Source: a bacterium
GTDB taxonomy: Bacteria > Actinomycetota > Acidimicrobiia > Acidimicrobiales > CATQHL01
Assembly (NCBI GenBank): GCA_026708055.1
Contig: JAPOVS010000087.1
Coordinates: forward strand, 1-61,073
DNA length: 61,073 nucleotides
Reading direction: 5' to 3'
Shown in pieces: positions 55,013 through 61,073 of the stretch (positions within the stretch are counted from its first letter, which is position 1; every line of letters starts with the position of its first letter). The position numbers were made by a program, and so were the translations under genes. The notes beneath the pieces were generated by a model. The model worked only from the letters and a program-made list of their open reading frames with translations, was not told the origin of the DNA and ran no database searches.

Positions 55013-55428
55013 TGGCTGCCAACGACGCCAATCCCCCGATGCCGGAGTTCCGCGACGACTACGTCCTCGCCGAGGTCGACTCGGAGTGGCTCTCGGCCGC
55101 GGTCAAGCCCAAGCAGTTCATCCACATCGACCAGTCCGAGTGCATCATGTGCGAGGGCTGCGTGGACATCTGCCCGTGGAAGTGCATCCACATGGTCACA
55201 CCCGACGCCATCGACATGGCCGTCGGCACCGAGCGACCGGGCGCGGATCCCAGCGACCACGTGATCTTCACGATCGATGATGACGTGTGCACACGCTGCG
55301 CCCTGTGCGTGGACCGCTGCCCCACCGGCGTGATCATCATGGGCAAGATCGGTGAAGCGCCTCCCGGCGGCGATCCCCACCAGCGCGTGGTCAGCTACGG
55401 CTACGGCTACGGCATGCGGCTGGCATAG
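55012..55428 (+). CDS. 2[4Fe-4S] ferredoxin-type protein
   Basis: 138 residues, no signal peptide. Two clusters: [15 protein letters not shown] (about 44-58) and [12 protein letters not shown] (about 93-104), each CxxCxxCxxxCP. A 35-residue insert separates them, longer than in small ferredoxins, resembling the electron-transfer subunits of membrane oxidoreductases. It lies between a membrane protein and cytochrome b; a cytosolic electron input or output for the b complex is a reasonable guess. Confidence 0.88.
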   Translation: MAANDANPPMPEFRDDYVLAEVDSEWLSAAVKPKQFIHIDQSECIMCEGCVDICPWKCIHMVTPDAIDMAVGTERPGADPSDHVIFTIDDDVCTRCALCVDRCPTGVIIMGKIGEAPPGGDPHQRVVSYGYGYGMRLA

Positions 55429-55460
55429 CGACCGAACGGCGACGAGAAGGGCGGAACGAG

Positions 55461-56261
55461 TTGGCTCCCAGACTCCCCACAGCAGACGACGTTCGCCGCA
55501 TGGGCAGCCAGCTCGGCGGTAAGGCGTCCGACCTCATGGACCAGGTCCAGGGATCGCAGGCCTGGACGTCGATCTTCCGGCCCGGGTCGATCTTCCGCAA
55601 GGGGTACACCGACAGCCCGCGGAACCGCTCCTACGTCATCATGAACAGCGTCCTGTACCACCTGCACCCGGTGAAGGTGAAGCGCCACGGCGTGCGGGTG
55701 AGCTACACCCTGTGCCTGGGTGGGCTCAGCTTCTTCCTGTTCATCCTCCTGACCGTCACGGGCATCTTCCTGATGTTCTTCTACCGACCCACCGCGGCGC
55801 AGGCCTGGGACGACATCTACATCCTGCAGACCGAGGTGGCCTTCGGGCTGCTGGTGCGGAACATCCACCGCTGGGGCGCTCACCTCATGGTGCTCACGGT
55901 GTTCCTGCACATGGCCCGCGTCTTCTACCACGGCGCCTACAAGCCGCCCCGCGAGTTCAACTGGGTGATCGGCGTGATCCTGCTGACGCTCACCCTGCTG
56001 CTGTCGTTCACCGGCTACCTGCTGCCCTGGGACCAGTTGGCGCTGTGGGCCGTCACCGTCGGGACCAACATGATGGGGTTCACCCCCGTGTTCGGCGACC
56101 AGGTGAGGTTCGTGCTGCTCAGCGGCGTGGAGATCGGGACGGACACACTGCTGCGGTGGTATGTGCTACACGTTCTGATGTTACCATTTGTTTTGATCAT
56201 TTTCCTTGCGGTCCACTTCTGGCGGGTCCGCAAGGACGGCGGGATCTCCGGACCGCTGTAG
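55461..56261 (+). CDS. Cytochrome b N-terminal subunit (b6-like)
   Basis: Quinol-oxidising heme b subunit, 266 residues, four membrane helices. Heme ligands are in [21 protein letters not shown] (His-x13-His) and [18 protein letters not shown] (His-x14-His); the 13/14 spacing is that of cytochrome b6 rather than bc1. The start is TTG 55461 or ATG 55500; the first 60 residues are a soluble extension. The C-terminal part of cytochrome b is a separate gene, as in b6f complexes. Confidence 0.92.
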   Translation: MAPRLPTADDVRRMGSQLGGKASDLMDQVQGSQAWTSIFRPGSIFRKGYTDSPRNRSYVIMNSVLYHLHPVKVKRHGVRVSYTLCLGGLSFFLFILLTVTGIFLMFFYRPTAAQAWDDIYILQTEVAFGLLVRNIHRWGAHLMVLTVFLHMARVFYHGAYKPPREFNWVIGVILLTLTLLLSFTGYLLPWDQLALWAVTVGTNMMGFTPVFGDQVRFVLLSGVEIGTDTLLRWYVLHVLMLPFVLIIFLAVHFWRVRKDGGISGPL

Positions 56262-56285
56262 GCCGGTGCGAGGAATCGACGAGCC

Positions 56286-57056
56286 ATGACCGAGGTACCC
56301 GAGCACCTGCTGCGGCGCGCCAAGGAGGCCCGCGAGCGCTTGGAGGACTCCGGCGAGTCCGCCGAGGCTCCCGCGGCACCGGACGCCGGCCCGCCGCCCG
56401 CGGATCCGACTGGGTCCACCGCGGCCGCCGGCGACGAGGAGAAGATCCCCGCGCACCTGCTGGATCGCTCACGCTCGGCTTCCGAGCAGGCCGCCATGGC
56501 CCCGGCGGCGCCGGGCGGACCCGTCGCCCCGGCCCCGCCGAGCCTGCCCACCGGCCCCGGCGGGCATACCCAGCGCCTGCTGACCGTCGTGAAGTCGGGG
56601 TCCATCCAGGACGTCAAGGCCATGCCGCAGGACCGGGTGCACGTCTGGCCGCACCTCCTGCTGGGGGAGTTCGTGGCCTCGCTGTTCATCACGGCGTTCC
56701 TGCTGATCTTCTCGGTCTTCGTGAACGCCCCCCTGCTGGAGTTGGCGAACGTCAACGAGACCCCCAACCCCTCCAAGGCGCCGTGGTACTTCTTGGGTCT
56801 GCAGGAACTGCTGACGATGTTCCACCCCATGGTGGCCGGCGTGACCATTCCCGGGATCGCTCTGTTCCTGCTGATCCTGGCCCCCTACATCGACCGCAAC
56901 AAGGAGAAGGCCCCGGAGAAGCGCAAGTTCGCCGTCTCACTGATGACCGTGCACCTCATGTTCTGGGCCGTGCTGGTCATGATCGGCTCGTTCTTCAGGG
57001 GTCCGGGCTTCAACTTCATCTTCCCGTGGCAAGACGGGCTCTTCTTCGACTTCTGA
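56286..57056 (+). CDS. Cytochrome b C-terminal subunit (subunit IV-like)
   Basis: 256 residues. The first 100 are soluble and Pro/Ala-rich, with two copies of a short motif: VPEHLLRRAKEARERL at the start and IPAHLLDRSRSASE at about 60. Then come DRVHVWPHLLLGEF and three membrane helices, with NPSKAPWYFLGLQELL corresponding to the PEWY quinol-site loop; the Glu of PEWY is replaced (APWY). It partners the b6-like gene 25 bases upstream. Confidence 0.9.
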   Translation: MTEVPEHLLRRAKEARERLEDSGESAEAPAAPDAGPPPADPTGSTAAAGDEEKIPAHLLDRSRSASEQAAMAPAAPGGPVAPAPPSLPTGPGGHTQRLLTVVKSGSIQDVKAMPQDRVHVWPHLLLGEFVASLFITAFLLIFSVFVNAPLLELANVNETPNPSKAPWYFLGLQELLTMFHPMVAGVTIPGIALFLLILAPYIDRNKEKAPEKRKFAVSLMTVHLMFWAVLVMIGSFFRGPGFNFIFPWQDGLFFDF

Positions 57057-57066
57057 GGCACGTGCC

Positions 57067-57927
57067 GTGATCGTCCTCGCCATCGTCATCCCGATCCTGG
57101 CCGCCGCGGCTCTGATCATGCTGATCGCCGCCTACCGCCGGCGCGAGGTGCGCTCGGTGGTGGGGCGGCTCTCGCGGCGCACCCGGTTGCGTGACCGGCT
57201 GGCACGGCGTTCCGAGGAGGCCACGGACACCGCGCCCACCGGGCGCGAGGTGGAGCGTGCCGCGGTGCTGGCCCGGCGCGAGCCCGACGACCTCCCGGCG
57301 ATTCCCAGCGACGACGACGCTCTCTGGACACCCCCGGATCCCGAAGAGGTCGGGGTCACGCGCCGGCAGTTCCTGAACCGCTCGATCGTGGGCTTCATGA
57401 CCCTCAGCATCACCGGGTTCGGCGCCGCCGTCCTGGGGTTTCTCTGGCCGCCGTTCGTGACCGGCTTCGGCGCGGTCATCAACGCCGGCACGGTGGAGAG
57501 TCTCAAGACCCAGGTGCGCGACGAGAACGGCTTCCTGAAGCTGCCCGAAGGGCGCATGTGGGTGACGGAGTATCCCGAGGGTGCTCTGGCGAAGGCTCGC
57601 GAGACGTACTCGCCCGCAGTCCTGGGTGGCATGGAGGCGGGGCTGGTGGCCCTGTACTGGAAGTGCCCGCACCTGGGTTGCACCGTGCCGGAGTGCGTCA
57701 GCTCGCAGTGGTTCGAGTGCCCCTGCCACGGCTCCAAGTACAACCAGGTGGGCGAGAAGCGCGGCGGACCGGCGCCGCGCGGCATGGATCAGTTCGCCAC
57801 CTCGGTCAACGACCGCGGCGAGTTCCTCGTGGACACCGGCAAGATCATCCAGGGCCCGCCCATCGGCACCAACACCACCAACCAGGAGGCGCAGGGTCCG
57901 CACTGCATCGGCGAGGCCACTGAGTAA
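57067..57927 (+). CDS. Rieske iron-sulfur protein of the bc-type complex
   Basis: 286 residues, GTG start. An N-terminal membrane helix (2-23), a basic cytosolic loop, and a Tat-like TRRQFLNRS before the second helix (about 107-130). The [2Fe-2S] site reads CPHLGCTVPEC and CPCHGSKYN, with both cluster-binding Cys/His pairs and the disulfide Cys. It accepts the first electron from quinol and passes it to cytochrome c. It overlaps the diheme cytochrome gene by one base. Confidence 0.94.
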   Translation: MIVLAIVIPILAAAALIMLIAAYRRREVRSVVGRLSRRTRLRDRLARRSEEATDTAPTGREVERAAVLARREPDDLPAIPSDDDALWTPPDPEEVGVTRRQFLNRSIVGFMTLSITGFGAAVLGFLWPPFVTGFGAVINAGTVESLKTQVRDENGFLKLPEGRMWVTEYPEGALAKARETYSPAVLGGMEAGLVALYWKCPHLGCTVPECVSSQWFECPCHGSKYNQVGEKRGGPAPRGMDQFATSVNDRGEFLVDTGKIIQGPPIGTNTTNQEAQGPHCIGEATE

Positions 57928-59141
57928 TGCCACCGGTGATGGGCGATCTCGGTGTCTTCGCGGCATCCACCCAGCGGACCATCGGCGTGGTCATCGGGGT
58001 GCTGGCCATCGGCGGCTTCCTGCTCTACTGGATCTTCAACTGGTTCGCGGGCCGGGCCGAGACCGGCTCGGAGATCGAGCTGGCGCCCAACCGCAAGCCG
58101 CTCCCCGACGACGCGGACATGGAGAGCCGCCGGCTGGATCAGGGCCTCATGGCCGGCCTGGTCTGCATCGTCATCATCGCCATCGCCCTCCCGCTGTACT
58201 GGCTGGGTGAACCGGGTCGCCACGACGGCCTCATCGAGGTCAGCGACGAGTTGGCGGCCGAGCGCGGCCACCACCTGTACGAGGAGCGCTGCGCCACCTG
58301 CCACGGCTCGGTGGACGGCCCCGGCGGGCTGCGCGACCACACACTGGTGGACAACAACGGCCTCTTCCTGGCGCAGGTGCAGTGGCAGGTGCCCTCGCTG
58401 GCGGCGGTCCTGTACCGCTACTCCACCGAAGAGGTCCGCTACGTGATGGAGTACGGCCGCCCGAATACGCCCATGCCGGCCTGGGGCATCGCCGGCGGCG
58501 GCCCGTTCACCACCCAGCAGATCGACGACATCATCGTCTACCTGGAGCACGAGCAGATCGACGTGCCCGAGATCCGCCAGCGGGCCCAGGACGGCATCGC
58601 CTCGACGGCCCGCCGGATGGCGACCGAGCAACTCGGCGAGGGAGCCTCCAACACCGACATCGGTGCAGCTGCGCAGCAGATCCTGGCCGACGCCGCCGAC
58701 GATCCGGTCCGGCTGGGCGAGTTGCTGTTCAACAACGCCGCCGACGGCGGCGTCTACGGCTGCGCCCGCTGCCACACGCCCGGCTGGTCCTACGACGCCG
58801 ACGAGGTGGCCGCTCAGAACCCGCTGGTACCGCCGGAGATCGCCGCCGGCGGCGGCTTCGGTCCGCCGCTCAACAGCGGGGCCACCACCAGGCAGTTCGA
58901 CACCGCCGCCGAGCACGAGGAATTCATCGCGGCCGGGAGCCGGAACGGCATCGAGTACGGCAACTTCGGCCAGGGCGACGGCGGCGGGCAGATGCCCTCG
59001 TTCGGCAGTTGCGTGGCCGACCGGGACGCCGGTGACCTGGAGTACATCAGCCGCATCGAGTTCTGTCTGGCGCACGGCGACGAGGGGATGCTGACCCCTG
59101 AACAGATCGCCGCCATCGTGGCCTACGAGCGGCAGTTGTAG
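57927..59141 (+). CDS. Membrane-bound diheme cytochrome c
   Basis: 404 residues. Two membrane helices (about 17-40 and 72-92) precede two cytochrome c domains with CATCH (about 124) and CARCH (about 280). Met ligands are probably in NTPMPAWG and GQMPSFGS. This replaces cytochrome c1/f and would pass electrons to the cytochrome c domain of CtaC; diheme cytochromes in actinobacterial bc complexes support a supercomplex with the oxidase. ATG 57927 (TAATG overlap). Confidence 0.92.
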   Translation: MPPVMGDLGVFAASTQRTIGVVIGVLAIGGFLLYWIFNWFAGRAETGSEIELAPNRKPLPDDADMESRRLDQGLMAGLVCIVIIAIALPLYWLGEPGRHDGLIEVSDELAAERGHHLYEERCATCHGSVDGPGGLRDHTLVDNNGLFLAQVQWQVPSLAAVLYRYSTEEVRYVMEYGRPNTPMPAWGIAGGGPFTTQQIDDIIVYLEHEQIDVPEIRQRAQDGIASTARRMATEQLGEGASNTDIGAAAQQILADAADDPVRLGELLFNNAADGGVYGCARCHTPGWSYDADEVAAQNPLVPPEIAAGGGFGPPLNSGATTRQFDTAAEHEEFIAAGSRNGIEYGNFGQGDGGGQMPSFGSCVADRDAGDLEYISRIEFCLAHGDEGMLTPEQIAAIVAYERQL

Positions 59142-59152
59142 CGGGTAAGGCC

Positions 59153-60367
59153 ATGGGTATGAACGCCCTCGTGACCCTCGGCGGCATCAGCTGGGAGCCG
59201 GAGATCCGCGGCATCCTGACCGTGGCGCTGGCCTCGGCCCTGCTGATGGGGACCGTCTGGTTGCTGCTGGTGCTGAACACCGGCGTGCGCCTCGGCTCGC
59301 TGCTGGCGCTGGCGGGGCTCTTCGGCTGGTTCACCATCATGGCGGTCATCTGGTGGCTGCAGGGCATCGGTTATGTGGGTGACTCGCCGACGTGGGAGTA
59401 CGAGGGAACGTTCGCGGACCCCGCGGGGGTCGAGGCGACCGGCATCGAGGACGCCTATGTGTCCACGGTGTCCGACCTGCCCGACCCCAACTGCGACACC
59501 GGGCAGATCTTCCCGGTCTCCGAGACCGGCTGGCGGTTCTCGCCGCCGGCTCACGGCTGCGGGCCCCGGGCGATCGCGCTGGCTCTGCACTATTCGGGGC
59601 CCGATCAGGACGAGGTGCGGGCCGCCGTCGCCACGGTGGACACCGACGGCATCCGCGCCCGTCTGGTGGAGCGCAACGACTTGCTCTCTCCCGAGGATCC
59701 CCGCCACCTGGACGAGGTGGCTCTAGAGGCCAAGCTCGACGAGCAGGTGGCGGCGGAGGCCAACCGCATCGACAACCTCTCGATGAGCGCCCTGGCGGCC
59801 GCGGCGCCGCAGGTCATCGAGTGGGCGGAGCGGCTCGGCCACGTCGACCTGGGGGATTGGGAGTTGCTGTCCACCGCGGAGGCCGGCGAGGCGGCTGCCA
59901 GCGCCGAGGCGTTCCTGATCGCACGCGACACCTTCGCCTTCGTCCCCACGGTGGTCTCGCTGCCCGACGGCAGCGAGGAGCCCTCGGTGAGCCCGCTGTA
60001 CGTGTTCGAGGACACCTACGAGATCGGGGGCAAGCCAGAACCCGAGGGCGGCCTCTGGTCCCGGGTCGCCAACAAGATCACCAACTCGGCGCGCATCACG
60101 CACCCGCCGCACTACGCCGTCGTGCAGGTCCGCCCGGCAGTGCCGAAGGTCCAGGTTCTGGGGGAGGCGCCGCCCCTGCCCGAGCCGGACCGGAGCGGCG
60201 ACACCTTCTCCATCGTGATGGTCCGCGACCTGGGCGACCTGCGGTTGGTGCCGGCGCTGGTGGCGATCGGTTCGGGCCTCATCTTCCTGACCCTGGTGCT
60301 CAGCCTGCACTGGCGCGACCTGCGGTTCCGCCGGGAGCAGGAGGCGTTCGAGAGCGCCACGGCCTAG
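59153..60367 (+). CDS. Uncharacterised membrane protein between the bc complex and nuo genes
   Basis: 404 residues; ATG 59153, or ATG 59159 two codons on. Two membrane helices at the N-terminus (about 19-42 and 47-69), a 270-residue presumably extracytoplasmic domain, and one helix at about 363-385 with a basic tail. The domain has two Cys (DPNCDTG and HGCGPRA) that might form a disulfide, and long acidic helices. I recognise no family. It is co-transcribed with the cytochrome genes and nuoA. Confidence 0.8.
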   Translation: MGMNALVTLGGISWEPEIRGILTVALASALLMGTVWLLLVLNTGVRLGSLLALAGLFGWFTIMAVIWWLQGIGYVGDSPTWEYEGTFADPAGVEATGIEDAYVSTVSDLPDPNCDTGQIFPVSETGWRFSPPAHGCGPRAIALALHYSGPDQDEVRAAVATVDTDGIRARLVERNDLLSPEDPRHLDEVALEAKLDEQVAAEANRIDNLSMSALAAAAPQVIEWAERLGHVDLGDWELLSTAEAGEAAASAEAFLIARDTFAFVPTVVSLPDGSEEPSVSPLYVFEDTYEIGGKPEPEGGLWSRVANKITNSARITHPPHYAVVQVRPAVPKVQVLGEAPPLPEPDRSGDTFSIVMVRDLGDLRLVPALVAIGSGLIFLTLVLSLHWRDLRFRREQEAFESATA

Positions 60368-60382
60368 GCGGGGGAGGTCGGA

Positions 60383-60877
60383 GTGGGTCAGTACCTTCCG
60401 GTCCTCGCCCTCGGAGTGCTGGCGGTCGTCTTCTGCGCCTTGAGCTTCGTGGCGTCGCGCCTGATGGCGCCCCGGCGGCCGACGAGGGCCAAGAACGCAC
60501 CCTACGAGTGCGGCATCGTCTCGCAGACCGAGATCCCCGAGCGCTTCCCGGTCCGTTTTTTCCTGGTGGCGATGATCTTCATCGTCTTCGACGTGGAGAT
60601 CGTGTTCCTGTACCCGTGGGCGGTGACCCACGGTGCGCTCGGGCTCTTCGGGCTGGTGGCGATCGGCATCTTCTCCTTCGCCGTCTTCGAGTCGTTCGTG
60701 TACCTCATCAGCAAGGGTGCGCTGGACTGGGGCCCGCTGCGGACCCAGCGCGCCGACCCCTCGGTTGACGCCGCCCGCACGACCGCGGGGACGATCCGCC
60801 GGGTTCCGCCCGGCGATTCCGAACCCGGGCTGCCCGCAACCGCGGCGGCCGCCCCACCCGGGGGTCCGGCGTCGTGA
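60383..60877 (+). CDS. nuoA: NADH-quinone oxidoreductase subunit A
   Basis: 164 residues, three membrane helices. NAPYECGIVSQTEIPERFPVRFFLVAMIFIVFDVEIVFLYPWA is the family signature, including the conserved ECG loop. An unusual 45-residue Pro/Ala-rich cytosolic tail follows the last helix. GGGGGAGG lies upstream of the GTG at 60383. It overlaps the next reading frame by four bases. Confidence 0.96.
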   Translation: MGQYLPVLALGVLAVVFCALSFVASRLMAPRRPTRAKNAPYECGIVSQTEIPERFPVRFFLVAMIFIVFDVEIVFLYPWAVTHGALGLFGLVAIGIFSFAVFESFVYLISKGALDWGPLRTQRADPSVDAARTTAGTIRRVPPGDSEPGLPATAAAAPPGGPAS

Positions 60878-61073
60878 GCGCCTCCCCGCCGCCCGAGGCC
60901 GCACCGCTGGGTCCCGCCCACGGCGGGCTCGCGGAGTTGCCCCAGAGTTGCGCTGTGCCACCGGGCGCCTCGGCGCCGGGTGACGAGCCGCTCGGCGCCG
61001 CCTACGGCGGGCTCGCGGAGTTGCCCCAGAGTTGCGCTGTGCCACCGGCCGCCTCGGCGCCGGGTGACGAGCC
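60874..61073 (+). CDS. Start of the next nuo gene (probably nuoB) with repeat-coded N-terminus; incomplete
   Basis: GTG 60874 overlaps the nuoA stop (GTGA), the position of nuoB in nearly all nuo operons. The 66 codons visible encode no NuoB sequence but an extension built of 28-residue repeats (GGLAELPQSCAVPP core). The frame is open to the window edge. Identification as nuoB rests only on position. Confidence 0.45.
   Translation, partial: MSASPPPEAAPLGPAHGGLAELPQSCAVPPGASAPGDEPLGAAYGGLAELPQSCAVPPAASAPGDE
60904..61073 (+). repeat. 84-bp tandem repeat at the window end
   Basis: Unit 1 (60904-60987) and unit 2 (60988-61071) are nearly identical, and a third begins at 61072. The 84-bp period keeps reading frame (28 codons). 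Within each unit GAGTTGC occurs twice. The array may extend beyond the window. Confidence 0.9.

Noticed and set aside
59723-61045. A 440-codon open frame on the minus strand over nuoA and the terminal repeats
   Set aside because: It is antisense to nuoA and the plus-strand frame shows proper GTGA coupling; the minus translation is Arg-rich shadow.

Overview
The window is one contiguous, very GC-rich bacterial chromosome segment with dense, often overlapping genes and many GTG starts. The gene content points to an aerobic actinobacterium: a MshA-type mycothiol glycosyltransferase followed by YbjN, EgtB/EgtD for ergothioneine, proC beside a BldC-like HTH gene, and rex-hemA-hemC-hemD-hemB-hemL, plus a caa3-type oxidase with a cytochrome c domain on subunit II. 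A deep-branching class such as Acidimicrobiia fits best (inference; no rRNA is present).

Layout. 1-3195 (minus): two near-duplicate oligopeptide-type binding lipoproteins with alanine-rich coiled coils, and gpmA. 3539-12000 (plus): dnaK-grpE-dnaJ, egtB-egtD, purA-purB. 12031-13670: a conserved small protein, pyrE with tandem repeats at both ends, and tRNA-Phe, tRNA-Asp and tRNA-Glu. 13683-24388: heme A synthase diverging from ctaB, then the oxidase cluster. This cluster contains three extra genes between ctaB and ctaC: a subunit I homologue that has lost every heme and copper ligand, a subunit III homologue and a third membrane protein. ctaC, ctaD, ctaE, a subunit IV and ctaG follow. 24406-27690: a Rieske oxygenase, serS and a methyltransferase. 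27698-31130 (minus): orn, a metallo-beta-lactamase-fold hydrolase, a TlpA-like lipoprotein and CcdA. 31335-34021: dut, a lipoprotein gene overlapping a small gene, tRNA-Lys and a histidine phosphatase. 34105-38302: a MoaD-MshA fusion, ybjN, proC, a BldC-like gene and a SAM hydrolase. 38353-44358: rex and the heme pathway from glutamyl-tRNA to uroporphyrinogen III.

44540-51954 is more accessory: a PAPS synthetase plus sulfotransferase operon, a decayed toxin-antitoxin pair, a large DNA methyltransferase with a nuclease-like N-terminus, and a small coiled-coil membrane protein with a second, decayed copy at 44.4 kb. 52151-60877 is respiratory again. A menaquinone-reductase-like flavoprotein and a cytochrome c read on the minus strand. 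A divergent plus-strand operon encodes a b6f-like quinol:cytochrome c reductase (split cytochrome b, Rieske, diheme cytochrome c) with a 2[4Fe-4S] ferredoxin and two unknown membrane proteins, and runs into nuoA. A good Rex operator lies in the divergent promoter region, so the rex product encoded 16 kb away may tie this operon to NADH/NAD+.

The genes form a coherent aerobic respiratory chain: quinone handling, NADH dehydrogenase start, bc-type complex, caa3 oxidase, and heme A and heme synthesis. Thiol/redox and folding functions surround it. The strongest novelty candidates are the ligand-less oxidase module, the MoaD-MshA fusion, the ferredoxin-containing bc operon with its Rex site, and two genes that appear to need CTG starts.
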